64,000 nt of DNA from JABDLO01 sp041749255 (GCA_041749255.1 JBGTBR010000038.1:1-64000); one strand, 5' to 3'; positions 7,501 to 16,273 are shown, numbered from the stretch's first letter. Numbers and translations: made by a program. The notes: generated from the sequence alone by a model not told the origin.

Positions 7501-9616
7501 GTATTATTGGAGAGTGACGCCAGAAATGGAAAATCCTGTGTTAGGACGTCTTTGGGCAACCAGTCATTTTACGTATTCTCCTCAAAATTATGAAGGATGG
7601 AGTCAAAGTCATTATTATCAGTTCCTGGAAAATGAATTTGATGGTCTCGTACTCCCGGAAAATAGGATTATTCAATTTGACACCAGTGGTTTCTTTATTA
7701 ACATCCGCAATAAACTTTTTAATGCAGATGTTCCTCCGGCTCTGGTATTCAATTTTGAAGGATCTGCTGCTTCTGTCAGACCTTGGAGTTTTATGTCCCA
7801 GGGAATGGCCGTTTTTGTAGTTGATCCTATCTCTGGAGCGGGTTGGACCAATTCAGGTGGTGAATATGGAAGTATTAACACAAATAGTTTCGGATCCTTC
7901 CGGTGTTTTGGTTATGATACCAATATTCCTAAACAAAGAGAAGATTTGATTCACTTCCTTGAAAATATTATTCCTGAGGGATCTTATGTATTTATTTTTA
8001 GTGTTATCCGTACTCTAAACTCCAATCTGGGTTCAGGAAACTGGCGTCAGGATCAATCCTCTCTGGGGACAGACCTTTTTGACGTGCTCAAAAAACAAGG
8101 TTCTTTGATGGTGGAAAATCTGGAAGAAAATCAAAATGTACCCTATGTATTCATCTATGAAAAAGGAAAAAAAGCAATGGATGAGGTGATTGCAGAGAGT
8201 ATTTTTGATGAAGCCAATGGAGCGGTTTTTGTTCCCATTCTCAGAGAAGAGGGTAAAATGAAGTCTGCCATCATAGGGCCATCCTTGCAATGGAATTCTT
8301 TTTCCATTGATCTGGAAGATGTAAAGGAGTCAGAGAAAGTTCGGATCGCTGTTATTGGTGTTTCAGCCAATAAAGATGAAACCCAACTCCTGGAAGTAGA
8401 CCCGAGCCAAAACATCTCTTTGGAAAGTGTAAGTCCGGATTTATACCCGTATTTACGACTCGAATTTTTTGCTGCCAATGAAACAGAAAAAACAATACCT
8501 TCTATAAAATCCTGGTCTGTTGACTATATCAGTGCACCGGATTTTGTTTTTAACCAGCAAGAAAAACTTGAATTTAAAAGTGACTCAATCCAACGGGGAG
8601 ATCTGCTTTCGTTTTCGTCTGTTATACAAATTTTGAGTCCGGCATTCCTGCCCGACTCGATTGATGTGGTTTTTACACTTACGGACAGTCAAAATCAAAG
8701 TAACATTACCTACCATAAATATAAACTGGAAAAAGAAGGTGTGTCTTCTCCAATTGATTTTGAAAAAAGCACATCTGAATTATTGGGAAGGTATCAGTTT
8801 TCTGTTGAACTCAACCCTGAAAATAGAATTATAGAAAAATTTGCATTCAATAACCATGGAATTAAAGAGTTTTATGTTATTTCCGACGATAAAAACCCCA
8901 TATTGGATGTCACATTCGACGGATTGAGGATTATGGATGGGGATATTGTCTCCCCTGCACCTGAAATCATCATTACACTTACCGATGAAAATCCTTTTTT
9001 CCTTTTGGATGATCCCGAACTTTTTGAAATGAAATTGGATACCGGCAACATCAACGCTCTTGTCACCATATTCATGAACAGCCCTGAAATCGAGTTTATA
9101 CCAGCTACCCATGATAAGAATGAAGCGAGAATCTTATATACACCCGATTTAAAAGACGGGATATACACATTGTTTGTTCAGGGAAAGGATAAGTCCAATA
9201 ACTTCAGCGGTATCAATGATTACAGAGTTTCATTCAGGGTAATAGAAAGCAACAGCGTTTCCCAAATGTTCAATTATCCCAATCCATTTTCTACAGCAAC
9301 TCAGTTTGTGTTTACACTAACCGGTAGTGTGCCGGAACATATGAAAATACAAATCATGACCATCACGGGGAAAGTTGTCAGGGAGATCACCAGGGAGGAG
9401 CTGGGTCCTCTGCAAATAGGTGTCAACAGAACTCAATATTGGTGGGATGGAACAGATGAGTATGGAGACCGCCTGGCTAATGGAGTATATTTGTATAGAG
9501 TCATAATGAAAGATGAAACCGGCGAGAATTATGAAAAATTCAGTGTGGGGAGATCTCCTTCAGAAATCGACAAATTTTTCAAAAAAGGTTTTGGTAAAAT
9601 GGTTATTATCCGGTGA
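4589..9616 (+). CDS. Giant C25 (gingipain/PorU-type) cysteine peptidase with T9SS sorting domain
   Basis: A 1675-residue secreted protein. Residues 1-19 are a signal peptide ending at SGQ. The C25 peptidase domain covers roughly 390-760, with the catalytic pair visible as FFGHSA (His638) and SLGCYSG (Cys668). After it come several beta-rich, Ig-like regions, and from F1561 (FNYPNPFSTATQF) a FlgD-like/T9SS type A C-terminal domain ending GKMVIIR. PorU is the C25-family sortase of the type IX secretion system. This protein is much longer than Porphyromonas PorU (about 1160 residues) and has its own sorting domain, so it may be a PorU homologue or a secreted gingipain-like protease. It appears to be monocistronic. 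Confidence 0.88.
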   Translation: MKKIYTLYILIHLTFFVSGQMLIDGQTKTGHEWIDYTKEYYKFKIHVDGIYRIKASVLQTYGINLDQVNGEDFQLYSLGKEVPIHVSTTGRLNQDDFIEFFGQRNRGELDSYHFPSRDVMLNPDYSMISDTNAYFLTWKKGTSHLRYSIEQNNLTGQLPAPEKYYIHSHLESYTERFYKPTEQGQDFIRYSNMVACEGYSLPITNSRSATIPIDKISASGDSAIFRIRFGINKVDHNIHLTFNGKKLNEYLLSHQYFVFNDEYKIPLSDLRTNNALLLEGTLGPSDRVLLSQVEIKYPRDFDFNNRAFFRFTISGSPNRKYLEINQFKTGPSNFLLDLNNRTRSPVNVQGNKVLVGTLPGNTDKDYILFNNVEGEGFQSISLLQRVLLSDLSKADSEYVIVTSNKLFSDPENSGINWIEEYAQYRSSPEGGGFKTIIVSAEDLYNHFGYGIDRHFYSINNFAVFAEKHWPSLKYFFVIGKGIEYQEYRSKSQQENPQTAPFYVPAWGNPGSDNLLFAERGNNYPLKPTGRISVASPAEVGIYLNKIKTQEQNQSLPQTIQDKYWTKRMIHLSGGGLPAEQTIIRSFLRRMNDIIAGEQFGADITTFEKTSSDPLQTATSDRILRLIDGGVSLITFFGHSAVGTFDFSLEDPSKYKNSGRLPMIISLGCYSGNIFVPGKVKGLSESFVLEPEVGAVAFAAASGTAYISTQGQMGITIYEGLTGPWYGQSIGEVLHKTLITLSDRTAIGFVTLLQQYVLHGDPAYTFVTHKGPDYVIDFETLKTEPSIISTSDRTFTIGFDIVNLGSALLDSMVIMLEHIAPDGSIVDTLYSTIQAPAFRQKIEFELENSGTLLIGRNSVRAVVNFTQSIQEVPADIAFGNNAIDDGRGGNQFYFTIVDNAANPVYPFHAALVTENNPVLKASTSNVFTSIQQYIFEIDTSAFFENPLERGVVLSGGGLIQWAPTLMLSPGIVYYWRVTPEMENPVLGRLWATSHFTYSPQNYEGWSQSHYYQFLENEFDGLVLPENRIIQFDTSGFFINIRNKLFNADVPPALVFNFEGSAASVRPWSFMSQGMAVFVVDPISGAGWTNSGGEYGSINTNSFGSFRCFGYDTNIPKQREDLIHFLENIIPEGSYVFIFSVIRTLNSNLGSGNWRQDQSSLGTDLFDVLKKQGSLMVENLEENQNVPYVFIYEKGKKAMDEVIAESIFDEANGAVFVPILREEGKMKSAIIGPSLQWNSFSIDLEDVKESEKVRIAVIGVSANKDETQLLEVDPSQNISLESVSPDLYPYLRLEFFAANETEKTIPSIKSWSVDYISAPDFVFNQQEKLEFKSDSIQRGDLLSFSSVIQILSPAFLPDSIDVVFTLTDSQNQSNITYHKYKLEKEGVSSPIDFEKSTSELLGRYQFSVELNPENRIIEKFAFNNHGIKEFYVISDDKNPILDVTFDGLRIMDGDIVSPAPEIIITLTDENPFFLLDDPELFEMKLDTGNINALVTIFMNSPEIEFIPATHDKNEARILYTPDLKDGIYTLFVQGKDKSNNFSGINDYRVSFRVIESNSVSQMFNYPNPFSTATQFVFTLTGSVPEHMKIQIMTITGKVVREITREELGPLQIGVNRTQYWWDGTDEYGDRLANGVYLYRVIMKDETGENYEKFSVGRSPSEIDKFFKKGFGKMVIIR

Positions 9617-9637
9617 GTGTTTGTTTTTTTCAATGTT

Positions 9638-10603
9638 CTAATGAGGATTGTTGTTTTTATTGGTATAAAGAACCTTGTTAATGACAACCTGAAATTTTTT
9701 TCTTAATAGAAAGTAGACAAACAATAAATAAGACCTGGTAAGCCTGATTGATGCATATTGCTTTACGCTTTTTTTTATAAAATAGAATGCATTCTCTCCC
9801 CGGTTTACCTGTACATCATTCATGGCGTATTGAAAATATTTTTCTGATATGAGATAATCCTCTGTATAAGACGGTAAAAAGGGCTGAACCAGCTCCCCGT
9901 ACCTGTCAAATAAGTCCCGGATAGCCCCGACATTCAATTCAGCTCTTTGTCGAATTCGCTCCGCAGTCATAGCGTACAAAGATCCACTTCCCGGATGAAT
10001 TCGATATACACATGTGTACTGTTCAATCTGTTGAAAAGGATATTTGCTCAATAATCTCAGAAACAAGTGGGTATCTTGCCAGTGGGGAAAGGGTACCGGA
10101 AAACGGTCTTCATCCAAAAATTCCCTGGGAATACACAAAGTCATAAAACACATATTAAACGCGATAAACCTGACCGGATTTTTGTGTTTTGACTCTTGAT
10201 AAAAAGGCATTTTTTTTTGACTTTTCCCAGATGAACGCACATAACCCGTCCTCCATATTTTTTTAATTTCTGATTTGATAATTTCATCGTAAAAGCTGTG
10301 AAGATGATTATCCAAAAGGAGATCGTCATCGTCCAGAAAACAAACATATTTTCCCAATGCTAAGCTGATCCCATTATTCCTGGCCACACTCCTTCCCTGG
10401 TGTTCCTGATAATAATACCTGATCCGGATATCCTGAACCTGACTGACAACTTCTTGCACGTCTATTTCTGAACCATCATCGATAATAATCACCTCCCAAT
10501 CTTCGAATGACTGATTTATCACAGAAAGAAGCGCCTCTTTTAATAAATCCGGCCTATTGTATGAAGGGATTATAATGGAAAAAAATGGTTGCCTGACAGA
10601 CAT
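9638..10603 (-). CDS. Family 2 glycosyltransferase (soluble GT-A type)
   Basis: A 321-residue protein with a classic GT2 N-terminus: FFSIIIPSYNRPDLL, VIIIDDGSE (D42-D43) and the metal-binding CFLDDDD (91-94). The C-terminal part is basic and has no clear membrane segments. It starts back to back with the gene at 10619 with only 15 bp between the start codons, so the two share one promoter region. It is the left member of the glycan cluster at 9.6-17.5 kb. The sugar transferred cannot be told from sequence. Confidence 0.92.
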   Translation of the reverse strand: MSVRQPFFSIIIPSYNRPDLLKEALLSVINQSFEDWEVIIIDDGSEIDVQEVVSQVQDIRIRYYYQEHQGRSVARNNGISLALGKYVCFLDDDDLLLDNHLHSFYDEIIKSEIKKIWRTGYVRSSGKSQKKMPFYQESKHKNPVRFIAFNMCFMTLCIPREFLDEDRFPVPFPHWQDTHLFLRLLSKYPFQQIEQYTCVYRIHPGSGSLYAMTAERIRQRAELNVGAIRDLFDRYGELVQPFLPSYTEDYLISEKYFQYAMNDVQVNRGENAFYFIKKSVKQYASIRLTRSYLLFVYFLLRKKFQVVINKVLYTNKNNNPH

Positions 10604-10607
10604 TTTT

Positions 10608-10615
10608 TACTTTTG
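10608..10615 (+). promoter_or_regulatory. -7 box TACTTTTG abutting the start codon at 10619
   Basis: TACTTTTG fits TAnnTTTG exactly and ends three bases before the ATG at 10619. The transcript would start at or next to the A of the ATG, implying a leaderless mRNA. A TTG at 10589-10591 could serve as the -33 element, with a slightly short spacer. Confidence 0.5.
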
Positions 10616-10618
10616 TTA

Positions 10619-11782
10619 ATGATCGGAGATAAAAATTATATCACCATTGGCATTATTGAACCTGAATTTCACAGTGAGGTAGTCAGGACTTTCATTTTAT
10701 CTCTGCTATCCCATCACATAAAATTAAAAGTATTTACTGCTTTTTGGGTATATAATCAATTAAATGACCTTTGGGAATGCAATGATATCGATTGGTTTTT
10801 ATGTGATGATAGTGCAGGTATTTTACAACTGGTCAGGAAGGAATCAACAACTTTGGCACAATGCCATGATATCATCTGGACTTCATATCCATTTTTGAAT
10901 ACATCTTTTACTATTCCGATAATCCCTACGACTCAAAGTGTAGTCATTCATAATCTCCATACAATTTGTGATCCATTCAGTCATCTTATACCACCCTCTC
11001 CCCTTGGTCTGCTAAGAATATTAAAGTATTTACCTGTTTTACTTAAAAGAAATAGAATCCGACATGTTTCAAGTTTCACCCGGGTGCTCCTGCCTTCTGA
11101 TGAAGTACTCCATTATTTCGAGTCCCAAAAATATAATCTGCCTGTTTCAGTCATCTCCTTTCCTCTTTATTTAAATGAGTCCTCAGAAATCAGGAATGAA
11201 ACAGGTTTAGTTAAAATAGCTATTCCTGGAACAGTTTCTACAAGAAACAGGGATTATCATACCCTTTTGGAAGGACTTTTCCTTACTTCAATCCAACGCC
11301 CTGTAGAAGTCACTCTTCTGGGGAAATTTGATGAAAAAAAAGAAGGAAGGATAAGAAAAATGATCGCCAGACTTCGGGAACACCCCTTGGTTTCGATTCA
11401 AACTTTTGATGATTTTGTTCCACAATCACTATATGATGAGATTGTTAAAAACTCTGATTTTCTCATACTTCCTGTACAAAAATGGAAACGATACGGACCC
11501 GTCATCGAAACCTTTGGGAAATCTACATTGTCGGGTACTCTTCAGGATGCAATAAGGTTTTCAATTCCCGCGATCATGTCAGGAGAGTATTCCCTGCCAC
11601 CCGCTATTGAACCATTCATTAAAAGTTACCATAATGCAAAATCTCTGTCTCTACTACTTTCACAATGGATCAAAACAGGAGAATACAGGCGTATCAAAGA
11701 AGAAAGTATTTCCAGTTTTAAAACCTTTGATCACTTTTATTCTGCTGGAAAATATTTAAGTAATGTGCTAAACTCTAAATAG
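10619..11782 (+). CDS. Putative GT-B fold glycosyltransferase
   Basis: The ATG at 10619 is preferred over an in-frame TTG at 10589 because the latter lies upstream of the -7 box. The 387-residue product begins MIGDKNYITIGIIEPEFHS. Its C-terminal half has features of group 1/GT4 enzymes: IAIPGTVSTRNRDYHTLLEGL, VTLLGKFD, and a segment where FDDFVPQSLYDEI leads into a NSDFLILP strand. The N-terminal half is divergent and no exact family can be named. The classical E-x7-E motif is not clear, so it could be a divergent or inactive transferase. Its position between other glycosyltransferase genes supports a role in polysaccharide assembly. Confidence 0.65.
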   Translation: MIGDKNYITIGIIEPEFHSEVVRTFILSLLSHHIKLKVFTAFWVYNQLNDLWECNDIDWFLCDDSAGILQLVRKESTTLAQCHDIIWTSYPFLNTSFTIPIIPTTQSVVIHNLHTICDPFSHLIPPSPLGLLRILKYLPVLLKRNRIRHVSSFTRVLLPSDEVLHYFESQKYNLPVSVISFPLYLNESSEIRNETGLVKIAIPGTVSTRNRDYHTLLEGLFLTSIQRPVEVTLLGKFDEKKEGRIRKMIARLREHPLVSIQTFDDFVPQSLYDEIVKNSDFLILPVQKWKRYGPVIETFGKSTLSGTLQDAIRFSIPAIMSGEYSLPPAIEPFIKSYHNAKSLSLLLSQWIKTGEYRRIKEESISSFKTFDHFYSAGKYLSNVLNSK

Positions 11783-11846
11783 ATTGGTTAAATTTAATAA
11801 ATATGAAAACGCAAGACCCTGTTATTTTTAAACTACACTTCCAGGT

Positions 11847-12791
11847 ATGAAGGAGCGTTACATACATTTGTCGAAAACTATAGACAATCTTCCACTATTC
11901 CATCAACCCTGGTGGCTGGACGCAGTGACGCCAGATAATAAATGGGATATATGTCTGACTTTTGATAAAATGGGAAATGTAACAGGAGTTCTACCCTATT
12001 GTATTGAGAAAAAATGGGGCTTGAGCATGAGCAGAATGCCCCCATTAACTCCATATCTTGGATCATGGATAGCTGATTATCATGGACAAAAAAGGCATGG
12101 ACTTTACTCCTGGCAAATGAAAATATTGAAAGAACTGATCAGGCAAGTACCTGGTTTTCACTATGCTGCGTGGAAATTCCAACCTCAAATTGAAAACTGG
12201 TATCCTTTTTATCTTAATGACTACCAGCAGTCTACGGCATATACTTATATTCTGGAAAACATAACGGAAAGGGATAAAATATGGGAGGGTCTTAAAAATA
12301 CCGTTCGCACGGACATCAGGAAGGCAGAAGATGAGCTTATCATTTCTAATGACAAGGATGTAGATCTATTATTTCGTTTACAGGAAAAAACTTTCTTAAG
12401 GCAAAATAGCAAAGTTCCCTACTCAAAAGACTTGTTGCATCGGATCGTAAATGCCATAGATAAAAATCAATGTGGTACTCTTTTGTTTGTATCCCATTCA
12501 GGAGGAGAACCTGTCGCTGGTCAATTATTGGTCTGGGATCAAAACACAGCATACAATCTGGTCATGGGCATGGATAATGATAAAATAGTGCCGGGAGCCA
12601 TTCAGTATCTGATATGGCATTCCCTGCAAATAGCCGCTGAGAAGGTTTCTACCTATAATTTTGAAGGCAGTATGTTGCCACATGTAGAACCTGTATTCAG
12701 ACATTTTGGAGCTAAGATGACCCCGTACTTTAAGGTATGGAAAGACATGAATCGCTGGATTACTTTAGCCAGAATCCTCACAGGCAGATGA
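11847..12791 (+). CDS. FemAB/BioF2-like GNAT-fold N-acyltransferase
   Basis: A 314-residue soluble protein. The opening FHQPWWLDAV and the C-terminal block (roughly residues 150-290, with RTDIRKAE, GGEPVAGQLLVWD and NFEGSMLPHVEPVFRHFGA) match the duplicated GNAT fold of the Acetyltransf_6/BioF2-like group, related to FemAB aminoacyltransferases. In exopolysaccharide clusters such proteins are thought to transfer acyl or aminoacyl groups to amino sugars. It lies in tandem with the deacetylase gene downstream (192-bp gap with REP-like hairpins). A deacetylated amino group would be a fitting acceptor; that link is inference. Confidence 0.8.
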   Translation: MKERYIHLSKTIDNLPLFHQPWWLDAVTPDNKWDICLTFDKMGNVTGVLPYCIEKKWGLSMSRMPPLTPYLGSWIADYHGQKRHGLYSWQMKILKELIRQVPGFHYAAWKFQPQIENWYPFYLNDYQQSTAYTYILENITERDKIWEGLKNTVRTDIRKAEDELIISNDKDVDLLFRLQEKTFLRQNSKVPYSKDLLHRIVNAIDKNQCGTLLFVSHSGGEPVAGQLLVWDQNTAYNLVMGMDNDKIVPGAIQYLIWHSLQIAAEKVSTYNFEGSMLPHVEPVFRHFGAKMTPYFKVWKDMNRWITLARILTGR

Positions 12792-12830
12792 AACGTCTAT
12801 GACCGGGGTCGAACACAAATGAGAATGACT

Positions 12831-12948
12831 AAAAAAGCTCTGAAAGAGCTTAATATAAATAGCCCCGGGTGGAACCCGGGGTTATGATATGAAACAGACA
12901 TTGTTTTGCCGGGATTTTTGTCCCCAAAGCTTTGGGGACGCAAAAATC
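12831..12948. repeat. Cluster of three REP-like hairpins
   Basis: Three inverted repeats follow one another between the acyltransferase and deacetylase genes. AAGCTCT-GAA-AGAGCTT is at 12835-12851. CCCCGGGT-GGA-ACCCGGGG is at 12863-12881. The CCCCAAAGCTTTGGGG palindrome is at 12920-12939 with extra GATTTTTG/CAAAAATC arms that extend it to about 12913-12948. All are perfect or nearly so and GC-rich against an AT-rich background. The first may act as a terminator or processing hairpin for the acyltransferase mRNA. The group resembles a composite of bacterial REP elements. Confidence 0.7.
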
Positions 12949-12983
12949 ATGACAAAACCAATAGCAGGTGAATTTTAAAAGAG

Positions 12984-14333
12984 ATGAAAATAAACATTAT
13001 TACCGATATCGAATCCATGCCTTTTCCTTCCAGACTGCAATATACCATCGATAGAATCATGGAACATCCTTTCTTTCCGAAAGATGTTGTGTTAAACATC
13101 AATGATCAGGGTGAAAATAATCATGTCATATCGTATTCTTCGACTTTTCATGAAAATAAAAAGTGCATTTTACGACATGATTTTCTTTTCCACAATAAAT
13201 GGATATCAGATCACAGAAACTTGTATCACAATTCCAATATTGGGTGGGTGAAGCCTCTGTATTCTGTAGCTTCCAGACAAAATAGTGAATTGACTATTTC
13301 AGATCAATGTATTCCTTTTGATCTTTTCGAAACAATTTTCTTTCACCTTTCCAGGATAGAAGAATGTACATGGAAACGGCAGGAACATGTAGAAAATATA
13401 GAGGATTTTGAAAAAGAACTTTTAACAGTAAGATCCAATACATTCCAGATACCCATTGTAGATGATTTGATCCGGTTTTTTGGTGAATGGCTTACGGGTC
13501 AAAAAATACATCACACAAGTGAACTCGCCATAACCCATGATGTAGATATTATACGCAAGTGGAAGCATCCATGGTCCATCTTTAGAAAAACAGGGGGTCA
13601 TATTCTCCATAGAAAATCCTTCAAAGGTTTTCCATTACTCTTTAAACAATGGATGGATTTTATTTTAACCGGGCTGGAACCATATGATACATTTTCGTGG
13701 TTACTCGCAAAAAGGGAGTTTTCTTCAAAGGAGATTTATTTTCTTACCGGAGGTCAGCATAAAATGGACACTCCTTTTTCCCTGAATGACCCCATTTTTA
13801 AAAACGCTGTAAAATTGGCATTGGACAAAGGGTACCAACCTGGAATCCACCCTTCATATGAATCTTCGAAGGATCGAGAGCGCATCCATTCAGAAAAAGA
13901 AATGCTGGAAAATGCCATCAATATCCCTATAAAGCTCAGCCGTCAGCATTTTTTAAATTTCGATGTGATGGAAACACCTCATGCCCTTATTTCTTGTGGT
14001 ATCAGTAAGGATTCGAGTTTGGGATTTTCACGGCGAAACGGATTCCGGTGTGGTACGGGTTATGACTACTTCCTATACGATTTTAAAAATGAAAAAACAC
14101 TTCCGCTCCTTGAAGGTCCTCTCATCTTTATGGATTCGGCCTGTCTTCATGAATCCCATTATCATTCCGAAATTTTCATGGAAATTATGAATGATTTTTT
14201 TGAAGCCAATAAGAATAACACAAGAATAGTATGTAATTTCCACAATTCCTTTATAGATGAAGCCATCATGAGAAGCATTCCCTTAAAAGAAAAGATCATA
14301 AAATTGTATGATACATGGCCAATATCCTCTTAA
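12984..14333 (+). CDS. Polysaccharide deacetylase family protein
   Basis: A 449-residue protein. An N-terminal region of about 170 residues of the DUF7033 type precedes a NodB-like carbohydrate esterase 4 domain. THDVD at 184-188 is the metal- and proton-acceptor motif, and GIHPSYES (H289, S291) corresponds to the HxxxS zinc motif. LTGGQHK and RRNGFRCGTGYDYFLYDF are typical of this subgroup. The family removes N-acetyl groups from polysaccharide amino sugars. There is no signal peptide, so it may act on a cytoplasmic or membrane-linked precursor. Its 3' end overlaps the next glycosyltransferase gene by 19 bp, implying co-transcription and coupling. Confidence 0.85.
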   Translation: MKINIITDIESMPFPSRLQYTIDRIMEHPFFPKDVVLNINDQGENNHVISYSSTFHENKKCILRHDFLFHNKWISDHRNLYHNSNIGWVKPLYSVASRQNSELTISDQCIPFDLFETIFFHLSRIEECTWKRQEHVENIEDFEKELLTVRSNTFQIPIVDDLIRFFGEWLTGQKIHHTSELAITHDVDIIRKWKHPWSIFRKTGGHILHRKSFKGFPLLFKQWMDFILTGLEPYDTFSWLLAKREFSSKEIYFLTGGQHKMDTPFSLNDPIFKNAVKLALDKGYQPGIHPSYESSKDRERIHSEKEMLENAINIPIKLSRQHFLNFDVMETPHALISCGISKDSSLGFSRRNGFRCGTGYDYFLYDFKNEKTLPLLEGPLIFMDSACLHESHYHSEIFMEIMNDFFEANKNNTRIVCNFHNSFIDEAIMRSIPLKEKIIKLYDTWPISS

Positions 14334-15442
14334 TATATAAGGCTAATCGCGACCAGGTCACACATGGTGGAGTCATTAAAAAAATGGCAGGTCAAAAACG
14401 GGGGTTTGAAGCTTTCAATCACCGTACAGATACAGTTTCAATCGGGCAAGAGGGTGTATATTTTAATGATATTTTAGAGTTAAGCTGGAGCTATATTAAT
14501 TGGAAAATGTTTAGGCCTGCTATAGAGCATTACCAGTTTTGTATAGCCTTAAAAAACATTTTGCTTAAGAATTCTTATGATCTCTTGTATGTGAGATATT
14601 TCTATTCTAGTTATTATTCCGTGAGTTTATGGCGTTGGGTAAAGCAATCATATCCCAATACTAAAATTGTTATTGAGCTCCCCACCTATCCATATGAAAA
14701 GGAATCATCAGGACTAAAATGGCACCTGACTATGACCATCGATCGATTGTACAGGAAAAAGTTACATCCCTTCATCGATCTGATTACCCATTTTGGAGAC
14801 CATGTCAAGATATGGAACATACCTGCATTCCCTATTAATAACGGAATTGATCCTGAACAATTCGCATTAAAGAAGAACACTGAATCAGAAAATAGAATTC
14901 GCTTTCTCGCTGTGGGCACTTTATGGTATTGGTACGGACTCGACAGAATGATCAAAGGGATATCAGAATACAATAACAAGATTCCCGTTACACTCACCAT
15001 TGCGGGAGAAGGAGTTGAAAAAACAAGTCTGAAAAAATTGATCCAGAAACTGGGTTTGGAAAATACCGTGTATTTAACAGGTCATTTAACCGGATCAGCT
15101 CTTGATGATGCTTTCGATCATGCCGATATAGGCATCGGTGTTTTGGGGATACACCGGAAGGGGTTGGAAAAAGCCAGTGCATTGAAGCACAGAGAGTTTG
15201 CTGCCCGGGGATTACCCTTTGTGTATTCGGGAAACGACGATGACTTCGATTTTATGTATTTCAGTAAGAAAACGGCTGATGATGAAAATCCTGTAGATAT
15301 TAATGATCTGGTGAACTGGTATATTCAATTGAAAAATGATAAAGCAGATGTTTTAAGAGAAGATATTCGACTTTATGCCATTACTTCTTTGACCTGGAAG
15401 AACATAATGCAGAGGATTTTGGATGAGTTGGTATTATCTTAA
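14315..15442 (+). CDS. Family 4 glycosyltransferase
   Basis: A 375-residue GT-B enzyme. The N-terminal ANILLIYKAN strand and the Rossmann-type FLAVGTLWYWYGLDRMIKGI, followed by VTLTIAGEGVEKTSLKKLI, are typical of GT4. The active-site region GIGVLGIHRKGLEKASALKHREFAARGLP has a shortened variant of the usual E-x7-E stretch. The start codon lies inside the end of the deacetylase gene (19-bp overlap). It is the last plus-strand gene of the cluster, followed by a large repeat block. The substrate is unknown. Confidence 0.88.
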   Translation: MANILLIYKANRDQVTHGGVIKKMAGQKRGFEAFNHRTDTVSIGQEGVYFNDILELSWSYINWKMFRPAIEHYQFCIALKNILLKNSYDLLYVRYFYSSYYSVSLWRWVKQSYPNTKIVIELPTYPYEKESSGLKWHLTMTIDRLYRKKLHPFIDLITHFGDHVKIWNIPAFPINNGIDPEQFALKKNTESENRIRFLAVGTLWYWYGLDRMIKGISEYNNKIPVTLTIAGEGVEKTSLKKLIQKLGLENTVYLTGHLTGSALDDAFDHADIGIGVLGIHRKGLEKASALKHREFAARGLPFVYSGNDDDFDFMYFSKKTADDENPVDINDLVNWYIQLKNDKADVLREDIRLYAITSLTWKNIMQRILDELVLS

Positions 15443-16273
15443 GCTAGGTATTGGGCTGTTAGTTCTTAACCTCACCTTCAACTTCTCCTTTTCAACTCAT
15501 CAACTGCCGAAGGCAAAAACCTCAAATCTGGTATCAAATGGTTTTAGTTTTGGTTTTGGTTAATTTCAGACTTTTTGACCTTCAGACTTTCAGACTTTCA
15601 GACCATTCGACGTATCTGGTATCAAATGGTTTTGGTTTTAGTTTTAGTTTTGGTTAATTTCAGACTTTCAGACCTTCCGACTTTCAGACTTTCGGACCAT
15701 TCGACGTATCTGGTAGCAAATGGTTTTAGTTTTAGTTTTAGTTTTAGTTTTGGTTTTGGTTTTGGTTTTGGTTTTGGTTTTGGTTAATTTTCAACCTTGA
15801 GACTTTCCGACCTTGCGACCTTCTGACCGTTTACAGTTCATTGTTTACCGTTCACAGTTTTCTCAACCTGCGGAAGGCAAAAACCTCAACCTTAACCTCA
15901 TTTTAGCTCGTAGCAGTTGGCAGTTGGCAGTAGGCAGTATGCAGTTGGCAGTATGCAGTTGGCAATAGGTTCCTTTCATAACAAAATAACGCGTGTAGCG
16001 CAAATGACGACGAAGCCCAATGACGCGCAGCAAATGACCTCCTCAACTTTAACCTCACCCTCAAACCTTATCCTTAACCTCGACCTTAAGACTTTAAGAC
16101 CTTCGACTTTCAGACCATTTTAGCTCATAGCTGGTAGCAAATGGTTTTGGTTTTGGTTAATTTTCAACCTTGAGACTTTCCGACCTTGCGACCTTCTGAC
16201 CGTTTACAGTTCACTGTTTACCTTTCAACCTTCAGACCTCCCATGGACCGGCTAAATTATGCTTGACACGGCA
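15443..16273. repeat. Nested minisatellite/low-complexity repeat block between convergent genes
   Basis: An 831-bp non-coding block. A unit of about 90 bp beginning TCTGGTAKCAAATGG starts at 15527, 15615 and 15709, with a fourth partial copy near 16131. Each unit contains a tract of GGTTTT/AGTTTT hexamers of different length, the third expanded to about eleven hexamers (15720-15785). Other modules are CTTTCAGAC-type 7-10-nt repeats, GCAGTTGGCAGTAGG repeats (15911-15967), CTGCCGAAGGCAAAAACCTC (15504 and 15868) and an exact 60-bp direct repeat (15781-15840 and 16154-16213). A sister block in the opposite orientation is at 31448-31800. The short open frame inside it (FGFGFG translation) is not considered a gene. 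Confidence 0.85.

Noticed and set aside
8155..8478. Antisense frames within the C25 peptidase gene
   Set aside because: The plus-strand frame has clear domains and catalytic residues; the antisense frames are by-products of its codon use.
10589..10618. TTG start 30 bp upstream for the glycosyltransferase at 10619
   Set aside because: It lies upstream of the -7 box and overlaps the start of the divergent gene, so it would be outside the transcript.
15575..15787. Open reading frame giving a protein ending in FSFSFSFGFGFGFG
   Set aside because: It is a direct translation of the GGTTTT hexamer tract and of the surrounding tandem repeats. There is no independent sign of coding.
15443..16273. Possible CRISPR array
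   Set aside because: Repeat units are of unequal length, spacers are not unique, units are themselves low in complexity and no cas genes are present.
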